This document shows, in pieces, positions 33,719-42,935 of a DNA stretch of 59,447 nucleotides. Below the pieces are notes generated by a model. It worked only from the letters and a program-made list of their open reading frames with translations. It was not told the DNA's origin and made no database searches. Each line of letters starts with the position of its first letter. The first letter of the stretch is position 1. The stretch is from Clostridia bacterium (lineage in GTDB: Bacteria > Bacillota > Clostridia > Oscillospirales > CAG-272): the NCBI GenBank assembly GCA_017622085.1, contig JAGARU010000029.1:1-59447 (forward strand), written 5' to 3'. The position numbers were made by a program, and so were the translations under genes.

Positions 33719-36700
33719 ATGAAAAAAACAACGATAACAAACAGGATAACCGTGATCACGCTGGTATTTATGATCCTTACCGTATTGGTGATCGCTTTAA
33801 CACTTCCCGCAGCAGCAACGGAGCCCGAACCCGAGGCTTCCTATACCGTTACGATCGAGCAGAGCCCCGGGGGCACTGTGATCTCGGATAATGATCATCC
33901 CGGCAACGCTAGCATTCGTTTTATGGTCATTCCCGATGAAGGTTATCAATTTGTAAGAGCTGATGCCTTCAAGGCAGGAAACTATTTTGCGACTTTTCTC
34001 TTTGAAATGCTTACCGATAATGCTTTTGTACTGGGGGGACCGGAGGGGGACACAGTTATCAAAAATATTCTTTTCAAGCCCTTGATCGTCGCTTGGAATG
34101 ACATAAACAATGATGGCGTGATCGATGAAGGCGAGCCAACCTACGAGTATATAGGAGACGCGCTTATGGCAGGCGGTGAAGTAAAGCTTGCAAACGATTA
34201 TGATGCTTCGGGCGAGGAATTTTTTGAACTGAGAGGCACCGAAGAAGCACCCATAAGCGCCACGCTTGACCTTAACGGATATACTCTGAAATCAAACCGT
34301 ATTTATCTATTGGATATTTACGAGCACTTTTCGCTCACCGTTAAGGATACAAGTGACACGAAAAAAGGAACGCTCCTTACAACGGAGGAAGTACTCATTT
34401 TCTGCAATAATCCCACCTCGCAAGTCACCTTAATCGGCGGAAATATTTGTGCAACAAAAACTGTAATATGTATGCCTTACGGTTCCGTTGAGATCACAGG
34501 CGGTATGATTGACGGTATGATTGAAGGGAATCCCGAGCACGCTAATATTACCGGCGGTTCGTTCCGTTATGATCCTTCCGATTTCCTTCGGGACGATTAT
34601 TGCGCGATATACGATCCCGAAACGAATCTCTATGACGTAGCTTTCCCGCCTTACAGCGTGAGCATCGAATACGGAGAGATCGACCCCTCGCTTGTCAGCA
34701 TATCTCCCGATAAAAACAAACATTTCGGAGCAGGCGATACGGTTTCCTTCCAATTCACGTTCGACGATACATGCATTTTTGAAAGCGCAGAGATCTGGGC
34801 GAACGGTAAAACAATTGTCATGATTAGGGAAAACGCTCTGGATGAAAACGGTACGTATTTCTTTTATGTGCCCGATGCTGACGTTGTTGTCAAAAACATC
34901 GTCGCGAAAAAAATACCCGAGTCTCGGATCACAGGCATATCGATCAATGCCGATAGCCCCGCATATAATTCATATTCGAAAGAGTTTGTCATAACCGATG
35001 AGACGCCTCTGATCATTACCGTTACGGGTGATGACCTGGATTTGCTTGATCTTGAAGGAAATGACAGCCAACATCAGAAAATTATGCTGGTAACGAACAA
35101 AGGTGATTGTGATGTGCTCGATATCGGAACCTACGAGATGGTAGGAGACACCATCGTCATAACCGTAACGGCAGAGGAGTTGGAAGCATATGTCAATGGT
35201 AACCCCGATGTCAGGATAACGCACGTTGCCTACACGGATGTCGAAAACATCGGATATGAGGATTACATTCCCCTTCGACTTGAACTGAAAAAGAACACAG
35301 TTTCGGTTGTCGCTACCGAACATGGAGAAATGCTCGTATACAATTCCAATGCCGATGCAGGAGAAGAAGTTCACATCGTTTACGGGGCGGATGTCGGCTA
35401 CTATTTTGATAGGGACACACTTTCCGTAACCGACGAAAATGGCCAGCCCGTTGAGGTCGTTAAGCATACCGACGGTGTCAGTTTTATCATGCCCGAAGGC
35501 AACGTCACCGTCAGCTGCAGCACCAAGGAATATATTTCCCTTGAAGTAACTGTCTCAAAAGGAGAAACCGAACTACCTCTGGACGGTACCGGAACCATCA
35601 ACATTGGCGATACTGTTACGGTGAACATCATAGCAAGCACCGAATCTATCAATGTTGAGATGGGCATCAAAGGTAGCAAGCTGAGCGTGATTTTCTCGTT
35701 AAACGAGCTCAGCTATACGCTCACCGCCGAGGATTACTATGATTCGGTTCACGATCTCTTGTGTGACCTCGATCACGGCGTGTATAACAGAACTTTTTTC
35801 ATTAAGATCACGGACGCTGCGGGTTTTGAGAAAGTGTATTTCTTTGAGCTTCCTGATTACGATTCATTGCTTCCTCTTCCGGAGCACGATTATAAGATAA
35901 CCCTCGGGAACTCGGAAAACGGTTCACTTAACATTGGCGTTACAAGTGCGGATGAAGGCGACTTGATATGCGTTGCTTGTATTGGTGCACTCGGATATGT
36001 GTTTGACTCCATCACGGTTACCGATGATGACGGAAATCCCGTAGAGGTAAATATTTCTTCCAAACACTGCTATTTCTATATGCCGGCATCCGACGTTACG
36101 GTATCGGCGGAATTTGTCGTCACGACCGATCCACAGATCGGGGGAATATTCATCAGCAATGAGAAACACACGTATGATCCGGTAACGGACACGGTTACCG
36201 TTTCGCCCTCCAATCCTCTCGTGGTAACGATTGAGGGTATAAGGCTAAATGAATTTGGTGAGAATCTGCCTTGGCTGGCTATTTCTTCCGACAATGCTCA
36301 ATGGACAGGTATAAATCCCATCAGCATCAATGAAGAGGGAACAAAAGCGACGTATATCTTCAGCTATGAAGAGTTTTATGCATCCGGAAAGCTCTGGCTC
36401 GCTTATAGCGTCGATGGAAGATATGTTCAGATTGATCACTTTGTGGAGCTCAACGTAATTCTCTCCGATGAGGATCCCACGGTCCACTCTATTACCGCAG
36501 GCGTTGCCGAAAACGGCACAGTTGAGCTTAGCAGGGAAAGCGGTATAGCGGGTGTTTCCGTCATTATCGACGCCGTTCCGAGCGAGGGATATGTGATAGA
36601 CACCGTTACGGTAACGACCTCCGGCGGCGATCCCGTCCAGGTGGTTGACGGCAGGTTCGTCATGCCCGAGGCTGACGTAACAGTTTCCGTAACCTTTAAG

Positions 36701-37276
36701 GAAAAGCCCGCCACCGTTGATCCCGGACCTGATGACAGCGATCCCGCGGATAACAACCCCGTAGACAATGATCCCGTGGATGGCGATCCCGTAGACGGCG
36801 ATCCTGCGGATAACAACCCCGTAGATGGCGATCCTGTAGACGGCGATCCTGTAGACGGCGATCCCGTGGATGGCGATCCTGTAGACGGCGATCCTGTAGA
36901 TGGCGATCCTGTAGACGGCGATCCTGTAGATGGCGATCCTGTAGACAGTGATCCCGTGGAAAGCGATCCTGTAGACAGTGATCCTGTAGATAGCGATCCT
37001 GTAGACAGTGATCCTGTAGATAGCGATCCTGTAGATAGCGATCCTGTAGACAGTGATCCCGTGGATAGCGATCCGGCGGATAGCAATCCTGCAGACGGTG
37101 ATCCTATCGATCGCGATACTTTTGAGGACGTTTCGATCGACAATGATTCCGAAAAAACTGAATCCGATACTGCCAGCAATGGCGGAGGCAAGGTAATTGT
37201 CACGGTATCCATAGTGACCGTGTTGGTTGTACTTATTGTGGGCATAGTTTTCATCTTTAAGAAAAAGCACACATAA
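33719..37276 (+). CDS. Large repeat-rich surface protein with C-terminal membrane anchor
   Basis: 1185 residues. Residues 1-35 are a signal peptide (MKKTTITNRITVITLVFMIL, cleavage likely after PAAA). The ectodomain has several InlB-B-repeat-like beta modules, each closing with a MPxxDVTVS line (FIMPEGNVTVS, FYMPASDVTVS, FVMPEADVTVS), and two IS(I/N)-type immunoglobulin-like segments. Residues 1005-1138 are a low-complexity stalk of about 26 five-residue units (DPVDG early, DPVDS later). The C-terminus is a hydrophobic helix (VIVTVSIVTVLVVLIVGIVF) with a KKKHT tail and no LPxTG sortase signal, so it is a membrane-anchored cell-surface protein, perhaps an adhesin. Confidence 0.85.
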   Translation: MKKTTITNRITVITLVFMILTVLVIALTLPAAATEPEPEASYTVTIEQSPGGTVISDNDHPGNASIRFMVIPDEGYQFVRADAFKAGNYFATFLFEMLTDNAFVLGGPEGDTVIKNILFKPLIVAWNDINNDGVIDEGEPTYEYIGDALMAGGEVKLANDYDASGEEFFELRGTEEAPISATLDLNGYTLKSNRIYLLDIYEHFSLTVKDTSDTKKGTLLTTEEVLIFCNNPTSQVTLIGGNICATKTVICMPYGSVEITGGMIDGMIEGNPEHANITGGSFRYDPSDFLRDDYCAIYDPETNLYDVAFPPYSVSIEYGEIDPSLVSISPDKNKHFGAGDTVSFQFTFDDTCIFESAEIWANGKTIVMIRENALDENGTYFFYVPDADVVVKNIVAKKIPESRITGISINADSPAYNSYSKEFVITDETPLIITVTGDDLDLLDLEGNDSQHQKIMLVTNKGDCDVLDIGTYEMVGDTIVITVTAEELEAYVNGNPDVRITHVAYTDVENIGYEDYIPLRLELKKNTVSVVATEHGEMLVYNSNADAGEEVHIVYGADVGYYFDRDTLSVTDENGQPVEVVKHTDGVSFIMPEGNVTVSCSTKEYISLEVTVSKGETELPLDGTGTINIGDTVTVNIIASTESINVEMGIKGSKLSVIFSLNELSYTLTAEDYYDSVHDLLCDLDHGVYNRTFFIKITDAAGFEKVYFFELPDYDSLLPLPEHDYKITLGNSENGSLNIGVTSADEGDLICVACIGALGYVFDSITVTDDDGNPVEVNISSKHCYFYMPASDVTVSAEFVVTTDPQIGGIFISNEKHTYDPVTDTVTVSPSNPLVVTIEGIRLNEFGENLPWLAISSDNAQWTGINPISINEEGTKATYIFSYEEFYASGKLWLAYSVDGRYVQIDHFVELNVILSDEDPTVHSITAGVAENGTVELSRESGIAGVSVIIDAVPSEGYVIDTVTVTTSGGDPVQVVDGRFVMPEADVTVSVTFKEKPATVDPGPDDSDPADNNPVDNDPVDGDPVDGDPADNNPVDGDPVDGDPVDGDPVDGDPVDGDPVDGDPVDGDPVDGDPVDSDPVESDPVDSDPVDSDPVDSDPVDSDPVDSDPVDSDPVDSDPADSNPADGDPIDRDTFEDVSIDNDSEKTESDTASNGGGKVIVTVSIVTVLVVLIVGIVFIFKKKHT
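36736..37119 (+). repeat. 15-bp tandem repeat coding the DPVD(G/S) stalk
   Basis: About 26 imperfect 15-bp units of the type GATCCTGTAGACGGC. The left block mostly ends in GGC (Gly) and the right block in AGC or AGT (Ser), showing two separate expansions. Because 15 is a multiple of 3, unit gain or loss keeps the frame and changes stalk length. It also leaves the opposite strand open. Confidence 0.9.
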
Positions 37277-37335
37277 AATGTTTTTTAAACAGTAGATTGT
37301 GCAGCACCACGAAAAAATACGTAACAGACACCCCT

Positions 37336-37545
37336 ATGTCGATTGGCAAAGATACCATCCAATCTTTATGCGCCGCTATTTATCCGGAGTGTCAAAAAAA
37401 CGGAGTTGCATATCCCACCATTCGATATAGAAATATGGTGTCCTGTTGGGGAAGTTGTCAGCCCAAACGCGGAGTTTTAATGTTCAATTTCCCCCACAGC
37501 CTTGAATCGTTTTATATGAGATCCATTTGGCGATTCCTGACTTGA
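37336..37545 (+). pseudogene. Fragment of a YgjP-like (DUF45) metallopeptidase
   Basis: An internal stretch reads KNGVAYPTIRYRNMVSCWGS followed by CQPKRGVLMFN, matching the segment before the HExxH zinc motif in YgjP/M48-like hydrolases (usually RxMxSRWGSC). The catalytic HExxH region and most of the protein are missing, and a Cys replaces the usual Arg before WGSC. It is a decayed remnant at the left edge of the defence island. Confidence 0.6.
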
Positions 37546-37674
37546 CCAAAACCTGCAAAGCTTGTTTTGCCGAGTCCATCCTGCCCAGAAAAAGCGAACA
37601 CCGACATAGCCAGTAAAGCTTGGCTATGTCGGTGTTTTTCTGATTTTAACACTTATGTGTTAATGAGTGGTGGA
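37535..37674. repeat. 140-bp direct repeat, left copy (with terminator)
   Basis: Matches 45271-45410 over its full 140 bp with about seven mismatches. It contains a 16-bp perfect stem (37597-37612 with 37621-37636) followed by TTTTT, i.e. a strong terminator, and a TTAACAC-TTAT-GTGTTAA palindrome. The two copies bracket the type I restriction-modification operon. Confidence 0.85.
37597..37640 (+). terminator. Terminator inside the left 140-bp repeat
   Basis: Perfect 16-bp stem, 8-nt loop, T-run; plus strand reading. The copy at 45333-45376 has one stem mismatch. Confidence 0.75.
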
Positions 37675-37915
37675 GGTGAACCCTGCTCGGATATATACAC
37701 TCAAATCATAAATTGTGTAAAAGGGAAGTGCCGGTCTTCTGTACCTTCCATTTTCACGTAGAGATGAAAAGTGGCTTTGAGCCAGTCTTGCCTTACCATA
37801 CCACCCTTCAAAGATAAGCCTGCATGGGTGTTGGTGGAGGAGACTGCGGCGAACCCATGTATAGTCGAAGAAATACATCAAAATTGCGGAATACCGAACA
37901 CTTTATGGTGCAAAT
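37675..37915. other. Intergenic region with tRNA-like 3'-end remnants and a motif copy
   Basis: TGGTGGAGGTGA (37668-37679) is identical to the 3' end of the tmRNA-like gene at 59424-59435, and TTGGTGGAGG recurs at 37831-37840. GCCAGTCTTGCCTTACCATA (37781-37800) is one copy of the dispersed motif found right of the hsd operon. No gene seen. Confidence 0.4.
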
Positions 37916-40900
37916 TCATGCTGCTGCGTTTGTGTTGATCTGTTCGATAATTCCCTTGATTCCCATCCAAATTGAAATGTCAGTAAACACTTCAGCTATA
38001 CTTCCTCTATCCGTGAATGGTGGATCCTGAAGCACCGACATATCCTTCATGACACCATTTCGCACGATATACTCTATGATCTGATTAACGAAATATATTT
38101 GGTCTGCGTCAAGATTAACATCGTTCAAATACTCCGCAAACGCCGCCTTTGCCGCTGTCATATCCAGTCCCACAATCTCGCGCACAAACTCGCCAAGCGG
38201 TTTTTTGCCATATTCTGCTTCGTAGTCTTTTTTGCTACCAACCTCGCTCCATAAAATGCGTTCAAGAGCTTCAACATCCTCGGCATTCAAGGGAACGTTG
38301 CTCTTTAATTTGGCAATTGCCGCTTCGTCCTGATGCTGACGAATATAGAACTCCGCTTTCGCCTTATAATTCTTAAGGTCATCGCTCTCAAGGTCGGATT
38401 CGTTCCACTCGACAGAAAGTATTTCATCATCAAAATTAGTGATATATTTTACCCCTGTTCTTGGGATATACTTCATCAAATCACGGAGGTTTTCGCGAAT
38501 ATGCTCAAATTCATGGATGCCCGCATTATCCAAATAATCTGTGTGCAGAATTTTGTTGATAAGCTCGGACTGAACCATAATTTCGGGAATGTTTGCCACA
38601 CTTGCGATACCGCTGACCTTCTTATAAAGATCGGTACGGGCGCGAGAATACTTCTTCCCGGCAAGGTATGCAAGCTCGATGCCATACATCAAAGCATCGA
38701 ATCGAACCGCCGATGCCTCGTCCTCATCGGGCGTGATCAGTGGAGCAAGTTCTTCTGCCATGAGCAGCGTATCCTCATAAGTAAGTGAATTGTAGTTGTC
38801 GGGATTTGCATATTGCTCCACGTAACGCAAGTGCTGACGCACAGCAAAGTTCTCTTTGTTGAGTTCACGCACCTTACGCACCATATCGTCAACCATCGAT
38901 TTGCGGAAGACAATCAGCTCGGTTGTCTGATATGCAAGATCCTGCAATTTAAACGCGATCTGTGCCTTGAGCTTAAAGATAGCTCCTTGCAACGCAATCT
39001 GATTCGCCGTAGGACGTCCCTGATTCATACGGAAGAACTCAAAGTTTCCGCAGAAATCGAAGATATAGAACTTGTCCTTATCCTTTCCGTCCATCAGTCC
39101 GTCGCAACGGCGTGTGCCACGACCGATCATCTGCCAAAACTTCGCCTTACTCATCACTTTCTTGAAGAAGACAAGGTTCAGCACCTCGGGCACGTCAATA
39201 CCCGTGTCCAGCATATCCACGGAGATCGCGATCTGCGGCAGCTTCTTGGGATCGGAAAACTCGTCGATCGCACTCTGTGCATAGGTCATATAGTTGTCAA
39301 TAACCTTGGTATATCCGGGTAGATTGGGGTATTCCTTGCCGAATATCTCGTGGATCTTTTCGGCGTGCTCGTGGTTCTTGGCAAAGATGATCGTCTTACC
39401 GAGCTTTTCACCGTAATCGATGCGCAGGCCGTCCAGCATCAAAATATGAAGCACCTGACGAATGGTGTCCTCGTTGAATACCCACTCGTTGATGGCAGAA
39501 GAAGCAATACTTTCGGGCAACTCGCCATTCTCGTCCTCAAACGTATCCTCGTATGCCATTTTATCTTCTTCCGACAGGTCATCGTATACGATACCTTGCT
39601 CAATAAACTTCAACTTGCTTTCCACAGACATAAAATCCACAAGGAATCCATCGGTAACCGCTTGAGAAAGCTCATAAGCATATGTTGGTACGTTGGTTTC
39701 AAGTTCAAATATATCGTAGGTGTTCTTATCAATCTCATCTTTGGGTGTTGCGGTAAGACCCACCAACGGAGCATCGAAATAATTGAAAATATCCTTGTAC
39801 TTGTTGTAAATTGAACGGTGTGCCTCGTCCACGATCACGAGATCAAAATGTCCAACTGTGAAGAGCTTCTTTTCGCTTTCATCCTTAACCGTATCAATGC
39901 AGTTCATCATGGTCTGATAGGTCGAGAATACACAACGAGAATCAAAGTTTTCCTTGTCCTCACAGAGATTGGTCACCGATAGATCGGGGAGCATATTGAC
40001 AAAGGCGCGTTTTGCCTGCGTCACCAGCGAATTGCGGTCTGCCAGGAACAGAATATTTTTCACCCAGCCGTGATCCAACAGCACCTTGCAAAGAGCAATG
40101 ACGGTTCTCGTCTTGCCCGAACCCGTGGCCATAACGAGAAGTGCCTTGCGGCGATTCTTCTTATCAAATGCCTCGCATACCGCCTTGATGGCACCCTCTT
40201 GATAGTATCTTCCCGCGATATGCTTGGCCACCATGACGTTCTTGAGACTTGTCCGCATACTCCGCAGGTTAAACAGCTTTTCAATGTCACGCTTGGAATA
40301 TACAGCCGCTACACGGCGTTCAGGATCATACTTGTCGTTCCAGATGCGGGTGTCAAAACCGTTGGAGAGGAAAATGATGGGGCGGCGGCCGTACTTCTGC
40401 TCCAGAAGATCGGCATACAGCTTGGCCTGCTGCCTGCCCTTGGACACGTCCACGCAGGTGCGCTTGGCCTCCAGCACCGCAAGGGGCTTGCCGTCGTCGC
40501 CGTAGAGGACGTAGTCGGCGTAGCCCACGCCGCTCTGGTTGGGCATACCAAACAGCTCCACCTCATTGAGCCAGTCCTTCCCCTCGACCCAGCCCGCATC
40601 TTCAAGCATGAAGTCGATATAGATCTTTCTCGTCTTGTACTCGGACAGCTCCAGGGGCTTGGGGACGTAGGTCTGTTGCTGCTCGGCGCGGCGGGCGGTC
40701 AGCTCCTCCTTGAGCGTTTTGTTTTCCTCGATCAGCTTGGCAATATCAATATCGCTTTCGGGCACGAAGGCAAGAGCTTCGTCCACGGTCAGCGCGAGCA
40801 GGGACTTGTCAAACTGCCGCTCCTCATACACGGGGGCATAGAAATACGCCACGCAGTCAAGGAATACGAAAAGATTCTCCAGACACAGCTCTGCCTGCTC

Positions 40901-41212
40901 GACCGTCACCTTTTTCCCGCCGTGGGCGGCGTTGTTGCCCAGCTTGCGGATGAACTCCATGCGCCGCCAGATATCGGTGCCGATGATGTCGCGGAACTTC
41001 TCGTCGTTCATGAGGCTGACGAGGTTATCCTGATAGGGCATGACGAGATCGCGGTCAACAGAATACATCCATTTGACCGCGAACTCCATGGCGCGGCGGC
41101 AATTCAGCACGCAGGCGTCTACGTCGATATGTAACAGCTTCTCCGCCGAGATCGCCACGTCCGAGAACGTGTTAAAATCGGGGGTAGATTTTAGGAAATC
41201 AAAGTTGGTCAT
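37916..41212 (-). CDS. hsdR: Type I restriction enzyme, R subunit
   Basis: About 1098 residues, start ATG 41212 after GTGAGGT. The N-terminal 125 residues are a DUF4145/HEPN-like domain (FIRKLGNNAAHGG). The nuclease domain follows with the D...ExK core (YADYVLYGDDGKPLAVLEAK, about residues 232-250). The translocase motor has Walker A (LLVMATGSGKT, about 360-370), DEAH box (IVDEAHRS) and motif VI (QMIGRGTRRCDG). The C-terminal helical part contacts the methylase core. It translocates DNA and cuts unmodified foreign DNA. Last gene of the hsd operon. Confidence 0.94.
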   Translation of the reverse strand: MTNFDFLKSTPDFNTFSDVAISAEKLLHIDVDACVLNCRRAMEFAVKWMYSVDRDLVMPYQDNLVSLMNDEKFRDIIGTDIWRRMEFIRKLGNNAAHGGKKVTVEQAELCLENLFVFLDCVAYFYAPVYEERQFDKSLLALTVDEALAFVPESDIDIAKLIEENKTLKEELTARRAEQQQTYVPKPLELSEYKTRKIYIDFMLEDAGWVEGKDWLNEVELFGMPNQSGVGYADYVLYGDDGKPLAVLEAKRTCVDVSKGRQQAKLYADLLEQKYGRRPIIFLSNGFDTRIWNDKYDPERRVAAVYSKRDIEKLFNLRSMRTSLKNVMVAKHIAGRYYQEGAIKAVCEAFDKKNRRKALLVMATGSGKTRTVIALCKVLLDHGWVKNILFLADRNSLVTQAKRAFVNMLPDLSVTNLCEDKENFDSRCVFSTYQTMMNCIDTVKDESEKKLFTVGHFDLVIVDEAHRSIYNKYKDIFNYFDAPLVGLTATPKDEIDKNTYDIFELETNVPTYAYELSQAVTDGFLVDFMSVESKLKFIEQGIVYDDLSEEDKMAYEDTFEDENGELPESIASSAINEWVFNEDTIRQVLHILMLDGLRIDYGEKLGKTIIFAKNHEHAEKIHEIFGKEYPNLPGYTKVIDNYMTYAQSAIDEFSDPKKLPQIAISVDMLDTGIDVPEVLNLVFFKKVMSKAKFWQMIGRGTRRCDGLMDGKDKDKFYIFDFCGNFEFFRMNQGRPTANQIALQGAIFKLKAQIAFKLQDLAYQTTELIVFRKSMVDDMVRKVRELNKENFAVRQHLRYVEQYANPDNYNSLTYEDTLLMAEELAPLITPDEDEASAVRFDALMYGIELAYLAGKKYSRARTDLYKKVSGIASVANIPEIMVQSELINKILHTDYLDNAGIHEFEHIRENLRDLMKYIPRTGVKYITNFDDEILSVEWNESDLESDDLKNYKAKAEFYIRQHQDEAAIAKLKSNVPLNAEDVEALERILWSEVGSKKDYEAEYGKKPLGEFVREIVGLDMTAAKAAFAEYLNDVNLDADQIYFVNQIIEYIVRNGVMKDMSVLQDPPFTDRGSIAEVFTDISIWMGIKGIIEQINTNAAA

Positions 41213-41224
41213 TTGATACCTCAC

Positions 41225-41758
41225 TTAAGCATCGTAATATTGGATGCTATAATTAAAGAAGTCAAACTTTTCTGTATTATCTGCGTAATATTCTCTTGCT
41301 TTAGAACACAATCTGCTACACAACAAATAAACATTTACTTCATATCGTCTTTCGACAATTTTCATTCCTGCTCCATATGAAACAGCACTTGTATCGCCAA
41401 GAAGTGATTTTCCAAAATGTAATTCGAATTGATCAATTTTACATTCTTCTTGCTGCACTTTTGTACAATCAATATTAGGATTGCCCGAATGGAATATGCT
41501 GTTTCGCAAATTATATACTACTTCACCGCTCAAATATGGCAAATCGACATCATATGCAGACGCGCCCTTGTGGTACTGTTCCATATATTGATTGTACCAT
41601 CCGGTATAACGCGCTACTATGTATTTTGCATGTGGATATTCGGCTTTGCCGCAAATATCTGGTATTGTCAAAGCCAACATAAGTGCTGACATATACAGTT
41701 CGTGTTCAAGGCAAGCTTCAATTTCATCAATCATTTTCAAAAAAATATGATTTTCCAT
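41225..41758 (-). CDS. HEPN-like protein inserted in the hsd operon
   Basis: About 177 residues from ATG 41758. All-helical, with an N-terminal helix pair (MIDEIEACLEHELYMSALML) and, at residues 84-93, LRNSIFHSGN, which contains R-x4-H, the catalytic pattern of HEPN RNases. The rest (KAREYYADNTEKFDFFNYSI) is helical too. It lies 12 nt before hsdR and starts within 5 nt of the hsdS stop, so it is an integral operon member. HEPN RNase toxins and the PrrC-type anticodon nucleases of hsd loci make a guard role possible. No homologue identified by name; nuclease activity is inference. Confidence 0.55.
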   Translation of the reverse strand: MENHIFLKMIDEIEACLEHELYMSALMLALTIPDICGKAEYPHAKYIVARYTGWYNQYMEQYHKGASAYDVDLPYLSGEVVYNLRNSIFHSGNPNIDCTKVQQEECKIDQFELHFGKSLLGDTSAVSYGAGMKIVERRYEVNVYLLCSRLCSKAREYYADNTEKFDFFNYSIQYYDA

Positions 41759-41762
41759 AACC

Positions 41763-42935
41763 TCACCCAAAATATTTTTGCATCAACGCCTTTTTCAGCG
41801 TTTCAAGTTTTTCAAGACTCTTTTGAATTTCAAATTTTGATTTGTCGATCTGTTCGACGAAGTCTGCGAATTGGTTTTGAAGTTCAAGCGGAGGCAAAAT
41901 AACTTCCAAAGATTCCAACTGCTGCTTCGTAATTGCTTGTCGAGTTGCTCCTCCTGTTTCTCCAATATCCAATAGTTGTTCTTTGAAGCTGTGGTTTAAG
42001 AACATGTTATTTGCAAAAACAGGGTTTAGCATTGAAGTAATGCAACGAATAATTGCCACATGCTGATTTACTCTTGCAGGTAAAATGTGTTTAGGAACAA
42101 TACAAGAACGAGCAACAGAGGCTCCCGTGATGTTAATGAAAACATCGTTTTCCTCTATGGCAACATTATCAAGTTGTTTCGCTTGCTCGTCCGTAATGTG
42201 AGCCAAATCCTTATATTCGAAACGGCCATCATGCACATTCATACTTCTAATCAGTGTAATGCCTTCTGCTTGATAACTTTCTTTGCCTCCCTTTGGGGTT
42301 GCACCAGAGCCAATTTTACTGGTGGCATTTTTCAGAGATGTAGTTTTCCATCCCATATCGTTCTTAACAGGGTCACCAAACAGTTCGACAAATCGGGATT
42401 TGACAAGCTCGTCCAATTTTGAAAGTTGCTGTTTGCGGAGGGAAATCAGCAGATCTAAATTTTTAAAGATATTAACCTGCTTTTCTTGAATATCGAGAGA
42501 AGGCACCACCACCTGATAGTTTTCTAAAAATGATTTAGGTACACGTTTTTGTCCTGCGCTTCCCGTCATATTCTTTTCGGCTTCTTTTCTAAAGTCTGTC
42601 CAGCTCAAAAGATAATATAGCCACTCGCCTAATACAACATCCGGGATTGGTCTCAATACATGAAACTCTGTACTACCAAAACCAATGCCATTTTTTAAAT
42701 TTCGCGCTATTGCCCCCTTACCGTTTTCCATACAAGGGGTAATCTTGGCAAAAAGTACATCACCATTCTGAAAATAGGTGAATCCCTTCTTCACTTCACG
42801 ATACTCCTTTATATCAGAAGCATCGAATTCTCCGTTTTCTCCAACCTTGGGCATCGGTACAAACGAGACAAGATAATCCTCATCAAAAGTTTGCGCTTTT
42901 GGGTTTATGATACATATATCTCCTATTCTAACCAT
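41763..42935 (-). CDS. hsdS: Type I restriction-modification specificity subunit
   Basis: About 390 residues with two target-recognition domains (1-150, with a GDVLFAKITPCMENGKGAI segment, and 200-345, with ENDVFINITGASVARSCIV), each followed by a coiled-coil spacer (RKQQLSKLDELVKSRFVELF and KSLEKLETLKKALMQKYFG). It decides the bipartite DNA sequence that HsdM methylates and HsdR defends. Start ATG 42935 overlaps the hsdM stop in TGATG; a GTG one codon earlier is possible. Only one hsdS is present, so there is no sign of phase-variable shuffling. Confidence 0.92.
   Translation of the reverse strand: MVRIGDICIINPKAQTFDEDYLVSFVPMPKVGENGEFDASDIKEYREVKKGFTYFQNGDVLFAKITPCMENGKGAIARNLKNGIGFGSTEFHVLRPIPDVVLGEWLYYLLSWTDFRKEAEKNMTGSAGQKRVPKSFLENYQVVVPSLDIQEKQVNIFKNLDLLISLRKQQLSKLDELVKSRFVELFGDPVKNDMGWKTTSLKNATSKIGSGATPKGGKESYQAEGITLIRSMNVHDGRFEYKDLAHITDEQAKQLDNVAIEENDVFINITGASVARSCIVPKHILPARVNQHVAIIRCITSMLNPVFANNMFLNHSFKEQLLDIGETGGATRQAITKQQLESLEVILPPLELQNQFADFVEQIDKSKFEIQKSLEKLETLKKALMQKYFG

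Noticed and set aside
36245..37272. Two long minus-strand frames with YRIAIYRI or STGSLSTG repeats
   Set aside because: Both are mirror products of the 15-bp tandem repeat in the surface protein gene, with no ribosome binding site or other real protein sequence.
40070..41134. A 354-codon plus-strand frame
   Set aside because: Complete overlap with hsdR, which has all expected motifs.
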